A stretch of 64,000 nucleotides of DNA from an uncultured Bacteroidales bacterium (GCA_900318465.1 ONKQ01000003.1:1-64000), one strand, 5' to 3'; counted from the stretch's first letter, positions 24,374-33,253 are shown. Numbers and translations: made by a program. Notes: generated from the sequence alone by a model not told the origin.

Positions 24374-26035
24374 ATGAAACCGAAGCTATTCATAGTATGG
24401 GCATTGTTCCTTTTGGCTGCCTGCGCTAAACAGTCCATTGTGTCGTCACCTCAAGAGGAAACTCTTTATCAGTTGAATGGTTGCTTCCCGCAAAAGCTTG
24501 ACAGCATCATCCAAGTCTTGGACACCTTGAACGTAGAGGCTCTTTCAGAGAAGGAACGAGCACATTATTGCTTGCTGAAAGTTTGGACGCGAGACCATCT
24601 TTTCCTTTATGACAGTGTCACGGATTCACTCCTGCAAGTGGCAGAGGATTGTTTCGTTGGTGGTAAGGACAAGTGGTTTGAAGCACTAACCTGTGAGGCG
24701 CTTTCGCGCATTGCTTTTAAGGAAGGCAAAAGTGAGCAAATCAAACTTGACTGGCTGTTGAAGGCATTCCAAAGCATCGAGCAGTGCAGGCATGTTGACG
24801 AGCGTCTTCTCCGTTATTCTGAAAAAGGTTTAAGCGAACAAGAGTGGATTGACAACTATCGATACAAGATACAGTTGCGTCTCGGTATGTGCTATTTGGA
24901 TAACGGCTATCATAAGGAAGGGCTTCGCTATCTAAAGCCTGTTTATACATATTTCTCTGAAAAACAAAAATATAATAATCGATTCTATTCCACTTTCATG
25001 TTGGGAAATGCTTATTTGGCTCTCAAGGAATACGATAGTTGCCTAATGTGTTTCGAACAAGGTTTGGAGGTGGCCCGAAATATAGGACAAGCCGAAAACG
25101 TTGCCTATTATCATCTCTCCATGTCGATGTTTTATAGGTATCAGTTCGACAATCAAGATTATGAGAACGAAGAAGATGGACGACAGCTACTACAGAAAGC
25201 CATTTCGGAATGTCATCAGGGTTTGGCCTTGTATCAAGACCCAATGTTCAAGTATAAAGACGGTTTATACAGTGAACTTGAAAACTCCTATTATCGGCTT
25301 GGGCAATACGACTCTTGTGCCTATTATGCAGAGAAACAGTTGGACTTTATGAAAGCAATGCATTTTGAAACCGTACCAAATCAAGAACAAGCCATTTTCC
25401 TTCATTTGTACAAGTCCTACGAGAATTTAGGTAACCAAGAGGAGGCTTTGAAATATGCCCACCTCTATTTCGAGACACAGCAAGCTATCGAAAAGCAGCC
25501 CAAAGCTGTGGAACAAGTGAAAAACGAGTACGACAAGAAAATAGAGATGATGCAACTCCAGAACGAACAGCAGGCGAAACGCTACCGACTATACCTGCTG
25601 TTGGCTTTGGTGTTGTTGTTGCTTGTGGTGGTGGTTTGGCTCAGCAACCGCTATCGCAAAAACAAGGAAATCGAGATTTTGCGGCAAAAGGAAGCCTATC
25701 GGAAATTGGAGTCCGAGTTTCAGTCGGCCTCGCAGCAATCGTTGCAGGCACTTCAGCAGCGCGTGATGGCCTTGTACCAATCGGGGCAGGAAGACCGCCT
25801 GAAGCGCGTCCTCGCCGAGTTTGTCGCCGCCTATCCACAAGGCATGGAAAAGTTGCAGGCCAATCATCCCGACCTGACCGATACGGAGCGCAACATCGTC
25901 ATCCTTTCCTTCCTTGGTTTCAGAGTGAAAGAAACTGCCGACCTGCTGGGATTAAGTATTAACACGGTGGTGAAGTACCGCACCAACATCCGAAAAAAAG
26001 TGGATTCCAAGGCCTTTTCCGACTTGGTTGGGTAA
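24374..26035 (+). CDS. TPR-containing membrane regulator with C-terminal LuxR-like HTH
   Basis: 553 residues from ATG 24374. A lipoprotein-like signal (LFIVWALFLLAACAK) is followed by about 380 residues of TPR-like helices (RLGMCYLDNGYHKEGLRYL, GNAYLALKEYDSCLMCFEQG, LENSYYRLGQYDSCAYYAEK). Then come a membrane helix (YLLLALVLLLLVVVVWL), a coiled coil, and a helix-turn-helix LTDTERNIVILSFLGFRVKE with TADLLGLSINTVVKYRTNI. This is the common Bacteroidales one-component layout: periplasmic TPR sensor, single helix, cytoplasmic DNA-binding tail. Targets unknown; the T9SS cargo genes immediately downstream are candidates. Confidence 0.82.
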   Translation: MKPKLFIVWALFLLAACAKQSIVSSPQEETLYQLNGCFPQKLDSIIQVLDTLNVEALSEKERAHYCLLKVWTRDHLFLYDSVTDSLLQVAEDCFVGGKDKWFEALTCEALSRIAFKEGKSEQIKLDWLLKAFQSIEQCRHVDERLLRYSEKGLSEQEWIDNYRYKIQLRLGMCYLDNGYHKEGLRYLKPVYTYFSEKQKYNNRFYSTFMLGNAYLALKEYDSCLMCFEQGLEVARNIGQAENVAYYHLSMSMFYRYQFDNQDYENEEDGRQLLQKAISECHQGLALYQDPMFKYKDGLYSELENSYYRLGQYDSCAYYAEKQLDFMKAMHFETVPNQEQAIFLHLYKSYENLGNQEEALKYAHLYFETQQAIEKQPKAVEQVKNEYDKKIEMMQLQNEQQAKRYRLYLLLALVLLLLVVVVWLSNRYRKNKEIEILRQKEAYRKLESEFQSASQQSLQALQQRVMALYQSGQEDRLKRVLAEFVAAYPQGMEKLQANHPDLTDTERNIVILSFLGFRVKETADLLGLSINTVVKYRTNIRKKVDSKAFSDLVG

Positions 26036-26111
26036 GAAAAAGGCGTACTTTTTTATTTTACAAACCGCTGCATTTCAATAATATAATAGTTTTTAAAGCA
26101 ATAAAAAGCCG

Positions 26112-26119
26112 TACTTTTG
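26112..26119 (+). promoter_or_regulatory. -7 element upstream of the first T9SS cargo gene
   Basis: TACTTTTG, 69 bp before the ATG. Confidence 0.5.
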
Positions 26120-26188
26120 TCCAACCTATGTGGTAAAAGTTGTCACTTTGTTTAGTTTTGCATCAGAAAACTTTTAAAACATTACACT

Positions 26189-27778
26189 ATGAAAAGAACT
26201 GCTTTATTTCTGATTATGTGGTTTGCATTGGTATCAGCCTATGCACAAAACTACACCTACGACTCCCTTTGCCACTACTACATGGGTAATTATTATCCTG
26301 AGTTTCACAACATTCTCAGCCTACGCGACGGTGGCATCCTCTTCAACCTCGGTTTGCGCAACTACGACGAACAAGGTGGTTACATCAGTGATTATGGACA
26401 AGAACTTGTCAAACTTGTTCAAAACGAGGAAGGACTTTCCGTTGCCGCATCCGCTTTTATTCCAGACGAATATGTCTACTCCACGATGATGGAGCGCGAT
26501 ACCAAAGGTAACGGTAATCTTCTTGTCGACATTGATCGTGACTTTGACAACCTCACAGCCACTCTACACATTCGACATTTCAACGATGCGCTCGATTTCG
26601 ACGACGGCGACGACATCTTTGTGCTTCTTGAAGACACACTGTTTCTTTATCATGACCCATGGACTAACGATGCACCAGAGCTCAGCCTACAAGGAGAACA
26701 ATTCTTATTTGACGGTGGCGACATCATCTTGAGGTATACCATCCTGACCCAAGACCCATTCGCCCAACCGCCCTACACTTCACCTTATGTCACCGTATTT
26801 GCCCGCATCGGAACCGATGGTATCATTAAGGACAAGAAAGTCCTTCCCGCCACGTTATTCGACCCTTCACACAACTTTTTCTACTTCGGATTCTTCAATG
26901 AGTCGCCAAGGGAATATTTTCTTGCCAATCGTTTCTACGTCAATAATGGTACGTCTATGGAGTTGTGCGTGTTAGATTCCATGTTTTGCATCCAGCGTAT
27001 CGACACGATTGACAGAAACCTTACTGGCAATCTCATTACCTATTTCCAAATGTGTCATGTCATGTCCTTTGACGAAAGCTCTTACATAATAGCGTCGGAG
27101 TATGAGAGGAACAGCAGTATAATTAACCGAGGTGTTCATGTCACTAAATACGACAAAACAACCCATACCATCCTTGCAAACACCTGTTTCCCTACCATAC
27201 CTTTTACCGAACATACCGGCAGTGCCCATTGTTTGGGATTGGAGCGCACCGCTGATGGCAACCTCTTTTTTGCCCACTGTACCCAAGACCGCATGGCTGG
27301 TTACGTGGGGCAGGTAGGCGTGGCCAAGTTAGATGCCGACATGAACGTCATTTGGCTACGCTACTGTCTTGAGCCGACAGGATACATCCATGAGGTGCGG
27401 GGTTCCAAGAGCACACAAGTTCTCGAAGATGGACGTTTTGCTTTAGGTGCTGTGGATTTTGCTCCTAACGAGATGTTTGCAAGCCCCTTTTTCCTCGTTT
27501 TCACTGACGAAGGAAGCACGGACATTCCCGAAATGGAGTCATTTGTCCGCCCCTACGCTTTTGGACCCAATCCTGTACATGACGAACTCCACCTGATTTA
27601 TTCACCCGACGTGCAGCCTGCCCAAATCGAGCTTTACGACTTGCAAGGCCGCCTGTTGCAAACCCAGACGCAGGGCTTTGAAAGCATCGGACTGGAAGGC
27701 CTTGCGGCTGGGCAGTATCTGATGAAGGTAACTCTCAACAATGGAAAGACTTTTACTGACAGGGTGGTGAAGGAATAA
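26189..27778 (+). CDS. Secreted protein with T9SS type A sorting domain
   Basis: 529 residues. Sec signal peptide KRTALFLIMWFALVSAYAQ, then a beta-rich body of about 430 residues with no domain I can name, and a C-terminal sorting domain: YAFGPNPVHDELHLIYSPD, IELYDLQGRLLQTQTQG, GLAAGQYLMKVTL, FTDRVVKE. The PNP-x-G-like start and the terminal Lys-rich strand are characteristic of type IX secretion cargo, which is moved across the outer membrane and usually anchored to the surface. Its last 75 codons are nearly identical to those of the next gene. Function of the body unknown; the repeated DxxG-containing strands suggest a beta-propeller. Confidence 0.85.
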   Translation: MKRTALFLIMWFALVSAYAQNYTYDSLCHYYMGNYYPEFHNILSLRDGGILFNLGLRNYDEQGGYISDYGQELVKLVQNEEGLSVAASAFIPDEYVYSTMMERDTKGNGNLLVDIDRDFDNLTATLHIRHFNDALDFDDGDDIFVLLEDTLFLYHDPWTNDAPELSLQGEQFLFDGGDIILRYTILTQDPFAQPPYTSPYVTVFARIGTDGIIKDKKVLPATLFDPSHNFFYFGFFNESPREYFLANRFYVNNGTSMELCVLDSMFCIQRIDTIDRNLTGNLITYFQMCHVMSFDESSYIIASEYERNSSIINRGVHVTKYDKTTHTILANTCFPTIPFTEHTGSAHCLGLERTADGNLFFAHCTQDRMAGYVGQVGVAKLDADMNVIWLRYCLEPTGYIHEVRGSKSTQVLEDGRFALGAVDFAPNEMFASPFFLVFTDEGSTDIPEMESFVRPYAFGPNPVHDELHLIYSPDVQPAQIELYDLQGRLLQTQTQGFESIGLEGLAAGQYLMKVTLNNGKTFTDRVVKE

Positions 27779-27857
27779 AGGGCACACACGTCGATAAATC
27801 TAGAATAATGAATTAAACGATTTTTGAATTCAGATTCTGATAATCATAATAAATTGC

Positions 27858-27865
27858 TATTTTTG
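27858..27865 (+). promoter_or_regulatory. -7 element upstream of the second T9SS cargo gene
   Basis: TATTTTTG, 28 bp before the ATG at 27894. Confidence 0.55.
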
Positions 27866-27893
27866 CGCAGTTTAACCACAATTGAGAAACAGT

Positions 27894-29525
27894 ATGAAAA
27901 TGGAACTAAGAATCTTATCCGTCATAGCACTTGTAGTATTTTTTGGCGGAAAAACCCTTGCGCAAGAGCCTGATTTCCTGTTCGAGCATCCTTACCCCTA
28001 CCCTGTTCCCGATGATTTTATGTTTACTGGGGCTTATTTAGGGGAAATGCCTTACACCACTTCTTTGGAGATGGGCTCAGGTGAAGGCTATCTTATTGCC
28101 ATGAGTGCCAGCATCAATGCCAATTTGATGGAAACAGACACCGTCGCCCGCCCGCCTGTGGTCTACAAGGTGTCGCTTGAAGGGAATGTAGTTGGTGAAC
28201 TGACGCTCGGTCAGGAAGGCCGCTTCGCTTTCATATACCGTTTGTTCGACGACCCCGACGACAGCAGATGCTGTCTTGCCGTCGGATTCATCCATGACAA
28301 TGACCTTCACTACAACCGGATTCTGATGTCCAAGTTTGATTACGACCTTAACCTTTTGTGGCAAGAGGAAGTGGAAATGCCAGAGCCTCACCGAAGGTAT
28401 ATCGGATATCCGAATTTCATCGACCATTCAGGAAGAATACTGTTTTCCGGCGTCGATTCCGACAATGGTTTCTATGGTTATCCCAAATACGCTCTCATTT
28501 CCACAAACGGGGAAGTGGAGACCGTCATGGAATACCCTCATTTGGTGGATGTCTATCTTTCGCAGAGCGTAGCATTTGAATACAATGACGGCAGCGGGGA
28601 TTTCGGCTTCGTCGTGACGGAAATCGATGAGGATCCACTTCACGACAGCATTTTCCTTTGCAGGATGAACAGTGACCTTGAACTGGTGGGCAGGCGATTC
28701 ATCCCTTCGATTAGTGATTTCAATGCATACCAGTATAATATGGTGCTTCTCTCGTTGTCGTATGTCACCAACTGTTTCTCCCTGTCGGATGGTTCCGTGG
28801 CCCTCATTGGAGATGGTTACCTGTCACGGGAGAATTATCAGCACGAATGGGACCACAATCCAGTGGTGGGTTTCTTCAAATTAAACCAAGATGGAGACAT
28901 CATAGCCTATGCATCTTATGGTCAGGGTGATTTCGGATATCCGAATGACAGCATCAAGGTTAGTCAAGCAACTGGTGACATGGTTGGTGACGACAACCTA
29001 TACATTACCTATAGTTTGGGACAGCCTAATGGTACGGGGATTGATTATACGAATTGTTTCGTTGTGGTAAGACTCGACAGCGAGGGCAATGTCATTTGGA
29101 AGAGATATTGGGACAAGTATTATCCCGTATATGGAAAGAAAGTATATTGGCCGTATTATGCGACGGCCACCAAAGACGAAGGTTGCCTTTTGACTGGCTT
29201 TTGCTACCATTCGGAACAGGCGGATCCTGAAATCTTCATGCTTAAGTTCTTCGCCGATGGCTCGCTTTCCGTTCCCGAAATGGAAACCTTTGTCCGCCCC
29301 TACGCCTTCTACCCCAATCCCGCCCAAAGTGAACTCCACCTGAGTTATTCGCCCGACGTGCAGCCCGCCCGAATTGAGCTTTACGACTTGCAAGGCCGCC
29401 TGTTGCAAACCCAGACGCAGGGCCTTGAAAGCATCGGACTGGAAGGCCTCGCGGCCGGGCAGTATCTGATGAAGGTAACTCTCAAAGATGGAAAGAGTTT
29501 TACAGATAAGGTGGTGAAGGAGTAA
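27894..29525 (+). CDS. Secreted protein with T9SS type A sorting domain, paralogue of the previous gene
   Basis: 543 residues from ATG 27894. Signal peptide MKMELRILSVIALVVFFGG with cleavage near LAQEP. The body has recurrent beta-propeller-like strands (KYALISTNGEVETV, NSDLELVGRRFIPS, GVKLDSEGNVIWKRYW-like). The C-terminal sorting domain (YAFYPNPAQSELHLSYSPD ... FTDKVVKE) is almost the same as in the neighbour at DNA level, while the bodies differ strongly. This suggests either duplication followed by fast divergence of the cargo part or gene conversion of the sorting domain. Surface or extracellular location expected. Confidence 0.85.
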   Translation: MKMELRILSVIALVVFFGGKTLAQEPDFLFEHPYPYPVPDDFMFTGAYLGEMPYTTSLEMGSGEGYLIAMSASINANLMETDTVARPPVVYKVSLEGNVVGELTLGQEGRFAFIYRLFDDPDDSRCCLAVGFIHDNDLHYNRILMSKFDYDLNLLWQEEVEMPEPHRRYIGYPNFIDHSGRILFSGVDSDNGFYGYPKYALISTNGEVETVMEYPHLVDVYLSQSVAFEYNDGSGDFGFVVTEIDEDPLHDSIFLCRMNSDLELVGRRFIPSISDFNAYQYNMVLLSLSYVTNCFSLSDGSVALIGDGYLSRENYQHEWDHNPVVGFFKLNQDGDIIAYASYGQGDFGYPNDSIKVSQATGDMVGDDNLYITYSLGQPNGTGIDYTNCFVVVRLDSEGNVIWKRYWDKYYPVYGKKVYWPYYATATKDEGCLLTGFCYHSEQADPEIFMLKFFADGSLSVPEMETFVRPYAFYPNPAQSELHLSYSPDVQPARIELYDLQGRLLQTQTQGLESIGLEGLAAGQYLMKVTLKDGKSFTDKVVKE

Positions 29526-29590
29526 ATTTATATTGTTTCCATTATGATGTGCTGGTAAACTCGGTAGTTGACTTTTTTATGATAAAATTT

Positions 29591-29643
29591 GCAATACAAC
29601 CGCAATAATGTACAAAAAATGATTATTTTTGCGGCTGTATTGC
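29591..29643. promoter_or_regulatory. AbiE promoter and inverted-repeat operator
   Basis: GCAATACAACCGCAA (29591-29605) and TTGCGGCTGTATTGC (29629-29643) are inverted repeats matching at 14 of 15 positions. They flank and overlap the -7 element TATTTTTG (29624-29631), 25 bp upstream of the antitoxin start. Characterised AbiEi antitoxins repress their own operon by binding inverted repeats in the promoter. Confidence 0.75.
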
Positions 29644-29656
29644 AGATTCAAAAAGG

Positions 29657-30469
29657 ATGGACACAAACGAAATAAGCCTTAATGATTGGATAACCCACAG
29701 GATGCTGAGAGTCAACTACCTTTTTACAAAGGATGATGTTACACATTCATTCCCGCAAAAAAACCAAAACTATTTGAGAACCAACATCAGCCGTCTGACC
29801 AAAAAGGGAGTCATCATTTCGCCTTGGAGAAATTTTTATGTGGCTGTGCCAGAGGAGTATCGCCTAAAGGGAGTGGTGCCGCCTTTATTTTATATTGACA
29901 GCATGATGCGTTTCTTTGGAATGCCTTATTATGTTGCCCTGCTTTCGGCGGCTTCGTTATATGGAGCCGCCCATCAAGTGCCGCAATTTTTTATGGTGAT
30001 GACAAATGATGACATTCGAAGCATTGACAGAAACGGTATAAGAATCGTTTTTGTATCAAGAAAGCGAATTCCGACAACGTTTTTAGCCAAAAAGAGGGTG
30101 CAGACGGGTGATGTCAATGTGTCGTCGCCAGCGTTGACGGCACTCGATTTAATCGAATACGAAAGGAACATCGGTGGACTTGGCAGAGCTTGTGAGGTGT
30201 TGGTTGAATTGATGGAAAAAGTGGATTTCAGCGATATTGGAGAAGATTTCTACAATATTTCACAAATACCAGTATATCAACGACTTGGTTATCTTCTCGA
30301 AGAAGTTTTGGGAGAAAAGAAGCAAGCCGATTTACTATTTGAAGGCTGCAAAAAGGCTGGATTGGTTTTCAGAAAAACACCTTTGAAAAAGGGAAAGGCA
30401 ACCCAGCAAGTGGCTGTCACCCGATGGAAAATGCAAGTTAATACCGAAATAGAAATGGATGAGTTATGA
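29657..30469 (+). CDS. AbiEi-type antitoxin (type IV toxin-antitoxin)
   Basis: 270 residues. N-terminal winged-helix region (LFTKDDVTHSFPQKNQNYLRTNISRLTKKGVI-type) that binds the operon's own promoter, followed by the AbiEi C-terminal domain: YIDSMMRFFGMPYYVALLSAASLYGAAHQ, RIVFVSRKRIP, and SSPALTALDLIEYERNIGG. It overlaps the toxin frame by 4 bp (ATGA). The gene is intact and an operator-like inverted repeat precedes it. In type IV systems the antitoxin opposes the toxin without binding it. Since the partner toxin is truncated here, this gene may be an orphan repressor. Confidence 0.88.
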   Translation: MDTNEISLNDWITHRMLRVNYLFTKDDVTHSFPQKNQNYLRTNISRLTKKGVIISPWRNFYVAVPEEYRLKGVVPPLFYIDSMMRFFGMPYYVALLSAASLYGAAHQVPQFFMVMTNDDIRSIDRNGIRIVFVSRKRIPTTFLAKKRVQTGDVNVSSPALTALDLIEYERNIGGLGRACEVLVELMEKVDFSDIGEDFYNISQIPVYQRLGYLLEEVLGEKKQADLLFEGCKKAGLVFRKTPLKKGKATQQVAVTRWKMQVNTEIEMDEL

Positions 30470-30867
30470 TACCTGAAGTATACATTAGAGGTTGGCGAGA
30501 GTATGCTCCGTGGACTGAGGATGCCATGGTGGAACAGGACTTGCTGATTTGTAGGGCTTTGGTAGCCATATTTAGTGATGAATTTTTGGCTGAGCAATTG
30601 GCTTTCAGAGGTGGAACGGCCTTGCATAAACTCTATTTACAGCCACAGCAACGCTATAGCGAAGACATTGACTTGGTTCAAATTCATCCAGGCCCGATAA
30701 AGCCTATCATTTCCAAACTTGGCGAAGTGCTGTCGTATATGCCAAATAAAGTCGTAAAGCAGAAACGTTATAACAATACCTTGTTGTTCAGGATAGAGTC
30801 GGAGATTGCACCAATTGTTCAAATCAGGCTGAAAGTGGAAATAAACTGTTTTGAGCATTTATTATAT
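30466..30867 (+). pseudogene. AbiEii-type nucleotidyltransferase toxin, 3' truncated
   Basis: The first ~134 residues fit AbiEii: WREYAPWTEDAMVEQDLLICRAL, LAEQLAFRGGTALHKLYL, and the nucleotidyltransferase motif RYSEDIDLVQI (GG...DxD). At KVEINCFEHL the match ends: the DNA becomes the 3' end of lutB in antisense, and the frame drifts on to 31170 without meaning. A complete AbiEii is about 290-300 residues and contains a C-terminal helical part with a Lys/Asp-bearing motif, missing here. The join lies within a few bases of the lutB stop codon, pointing to a deletion or rearrangement. The toxin is probably inactive. Confidence 0.8.
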
Positions 30868-32235
30868 TTACAAATCCGTCTCTTTCCAAATCTGGCTGAA
30901 CGACTTGGGCGCAAACTCAGGCAAGGTGCGGCGAGTACCCCAAGTTTGGGCGTTGACGAAACGCTTCAACTCCAACTTCTTCATAAACAACGGACTATCC
31001 AACTTCTTGCGCGACTTGCAATGCCAAATCATCAGGCGGAACATGGCGTCGAGTCTGGAGTTGCCAGCCTTTTCCTCGTTCACGAAACGTCGGTTTTCTA
31101 TCATCAAGTCGTCCAACGGGATTTTGACGGGACAAATCTCAGTGCAACGGCCACACAAGGCACAGGCTGAGGTGAGATGAGCAAAATCTTTCAAGTCGTT
31201 CATCAGCGGGGTCATCACCGTACCCATCGGGCCGACATGGGAAGAGCCGTAGGTATAGCCACCCACATTCTTGTAAATCGGGCACACGCTGACACAAGCG
31301 CCACAATGGATGCACGATATTACCTGACGCTGCCGCTCATGCTCCAATAGTTGCGAACGGCCATTGTCAAGCAAGATGACATACATCACTGAAGGGCCAT
31401 TACCTTCGGTGGCCGGACCGAAAGTGATGCTGTTGTAGGCCGCCATAGACTGACCCGTGGCATGAGACGACAACAAAGGCAGCATCACACTTAAATCATC
31501 GAGATTGGGAATGACTTTGCCAAGACCCGCCACCACAATATGCACTTTGGCTTGCGAACTGGCTTTCAATATATTGCCTTCATTCTCCGTCAGCACCACG
31601 CCACCTTCATTGGAGAGCAGAAAATTGGCACCTGTGATGCAAACCTTCGCTTCCTTGATAGTATTGCTTGTCTTGAAACGCACGAAATTGACCATTTGCT
31701 TGGCGTTGCTGTCGGGCTTGAGCTTGAAGTTTTCCGTCAGCACAGCGTTGATTTCCTCTTTTGAAAGATGAATGGCCGGCGCAAGCGGGTGATACGACTT
31801 TTGATGGGCCGTTTGCAACACAAAACGCGATACGCTCGTTTCGGTCAAAGCAATGTTTTTTCGTTCCAAGAAGTCGTTCAGTCCTATCTCGTCAAGCACC
31901 ATCGAGTTGGAACGCGACACGGCGTTGGCCCGTTCCATGGTGATGATCTCGTAAATCAAAGAAAGAGCATCGTTGGCATTACGCGCCCAAAGCACCTTGC
32001 CGCCATTGGCGTTGAAATGCGTCTCAAAGTCGACCAAAAGTTTCTCCAACTTCATCACCGACTTGTTGCGCAGCGTGTAGGCACGTTGTTTCTCAAGGTC
32101 CATATTGCGGTAGTTGACCTTGCCACGTACAAAACTGCTCTCGTAACAGCCTGTGCTATAGTTGATTTTCTGCCAATGCTCTTCGTCAAAAGCAATCTCT
32201 GCGGCCTCGTTGAATAATTTTGCGTTGTTGGTCAT
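30868..32235 (-). CDS. lutB: Lactate utilisation Fe-S protein
   Basis: 455 residues. N-terminal LUD domain followed by two 4Fe-4S clusters, CIHCGACVSVCP and CALCGRCTEICP, and a C-terminal DUF3390-like helical tail ending FSQIWKETDL. LutB acts with LutA and LutC to oxidise L-lactate to pyruvate. Neither partner is in the window: rpiB lies 3 bp upstream and the truncated AbiE toxin abuts the stop codon, so lutC may have been lost with the deletion there, or lutA/lutC may be elsewhere. The upstream LUD-like part includes ITGANFLLSNEGGVVLTENEG, typical of the family. Confidence 0.9.
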   Translation of the reverse strand: MTNNAKLFNEAAEIAFDEEHWQKINYSTGCYESSFVRGKVNYRNMDLEKQRAYTLRNKSVMKLEKLLVDFETHFNANGGKVLWARNANDALSLIYEIITMERANAVSRSNSMVLDEIGLNDFLERKNIALTETSVSRFVLQTAHQKSYHPLAPAIHLSKEEINAVLTENFKLKPDSNAKQMVNFVRFKTSNTIKEAKVCITGANFLLSNEGGVVLTENEGNILKASSQAKVHIVVAGLGKVIPNLDDLSVMLPLLSSHATGQSMAAYNSITFGPATEGNGPSVMYVILLDNGRSQLLEHERQRQVISCIHCGACVSVCPIYKNVGGYTYGSSHVGPMGTVMTPLMNDLKDFAHLTSACALCGRCTEICPVKIPLDDLMIENRRFVNEEKAGNSRLDAMFRLMIWHCKSRKKLDSPLFMKKLELKRFVNAQTWGTRRTLPEFAPKSFSQIWKETDL

Positions 32236-32238
32236 AGC

Positions 32239-32676
32239 TCAAAATTGTTCTATTTTCTCCACTCTTCTTGTATGTCGGCCACCTTCGAAACTTGCAGAAA
32301 GGAAAGCCTGAACTATCTCCCAAGCCAAGTCACACGGAATGAAGCGTCCGGGTAAGGTCAAGATGTTGGCGTCGTTATGTTGGCGGGCCAATTTTGCCAA
32401 TTCCACGTTCCAACACAAGGCAGCGCGCACATGTGTGTGATGATTGGCCGTCATTTGGGCGCCGTTTCCACTGCCACAGAGGATGATACCCAAGGGATAT
32501 TCGTTTCTCGAAATCGCTGTTGCCAAAGGATGGATCATGTCGGGATAGTCGACACTATCGGCGCTATGGGTGCCATAATCGCGCACTGTATAGCCCACAG
32601 CTTCCAATTTTCCAATCAAAAACTGCTTCATCTCGAAGCCACCATGATCGCTTGCTATAGGAATTGTTTGATTCAT
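32239..32676 (-). CDS. rpiB: Ribose 5-phosphate isomerase B
   Basis: Interconverts ribose-5-phosphate and ribulose-5-phosphate in the pentose phosphate pathway. 145 residues, normal length. Starts with PIASDHGGFEMKQFL, then YTVRDYGTHSADSVDYPD, GIILCGSGNGAQMTANHH with the catalytic Cys, ALCWNVELAKLARQHNDANIL, and GRFIP. All family landmarks are present. First gene of a two-gene minus-strand unit with lutB, expressed from TACCTTTG at 32702-32709. Confidence 0.95.
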   Translation of the reverse strand: MNQTIPIASDHGGFEMKQFLIGKLEAVGYTVRDYGTHSADSVDYPDMIHPLATAISRNEYPLGIILCGSGNGAQMTANHHTHVRAALCWNVELAKLARQHNDANILTLPGRFIPCDLAWEIVQAFLSASFEGGRHTRRVEKIEQF

Positions 32677-32701
32677 TTTTCAGTTGTTGATAAATATTTT
32701 G

Positions 32702-32709
32702 CAAAGGTA
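32702..32709 (-). promoter_or_regulatory. -7 element of the rpiB-lutB operon
   Basis: TACCTTTG on the minus strand, 26 bp before the rpiB ATG. Confidence 0.6.
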
Positions 32710-32819
32710 CATTTTTTCGTCGTTTTCATCCGCCCTATTGCATTATTTATGAAAGACTTATCTGCTTGGCATCAGCCAATAAGATAGGGTTAATTGTTTG
32801 TCTTACAATAAAATAATAA

Positions 32820-32852
32820 GTTATCAACAGGCTTTTTGTTGATAACTTTTTT
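32820..32852. other. Perfect 10-bp hairpin with T run in a long AT-rich gap
   Basis: GTTATCAACA (32820-32829) and TGTTGATAAC (32837-32846) form a perfect stem with a 7-nt loop, followed by six T. It has the form of a plus-strand terminator, but no plus-strand gene precedes it. The arms contain TTATCAACA, one base from the DnaA box TTATCCACA. The rest of the 577-bp gap (32677-33253) is AT-rich, with scattered TGTTGAAAAC/GTTTTCAAC sequences and no reading frame I believe. Confidence 0.6.
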
Positions 32853-33223
32853 GATTGGGCACATAAAATCCGTCGATGTGTTGAAAACTTTGGAATGGGT
32901 CTTTTTTCAACCTTCAAACACGACAAAATGAACAACATTTTTGAAAAACACGTGCCATTTTAGGTATTGATTCAAAAATCATCGGATAAACGAAAACTTG
33001 TAAATGCACTTGAAAAATAATTTCTTACTTGTTTTTTGTTTTCCGTTCTCAAACCGAAAACGATTAATGCAAGAATTTTATTGAAAAGTTTTCAACCAAT
33101 TCACAACGCTATGAACATCATCAAAGACTTTATAAAAAGATTAAATTAAAAATTTGATAATGTCGATTTGCGTTGTTGAAAACTAAACTCGGCGGTTTTC
33201 GGTTTTGTTTGTCGCAAAATGTC

Positions 33224-33231
33224 TATCTTTG
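33224..33231 (+). promoter_or_regulatory. -7 element of the repeat-protein gene
   Basis: TATCTTTG, 22 bp before the ATG at 33254. Confidence 0.55.
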
Positions 33232-33253
33232 AGCCGTAAAAACCGACCGTTTC

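Noticed and set aside
30868..31170. Continuation of the AbiEii frame past residue 134
   Set aside because: It is the antisense of the lutB 3' end, whose Fe-S motifs are unambiguous; the extra residues match nothing in AbiEii.
32677..33253. oriC candidate from DnaA-box-like sequences
   Set aside because: Only two near-consensus boxes, both inside one hairpin. Gene orientation on both sides points toward the site, contrary to an origin, and no dnaA, gidA or rpmH context is adjacent. Kept only as a structural observation.
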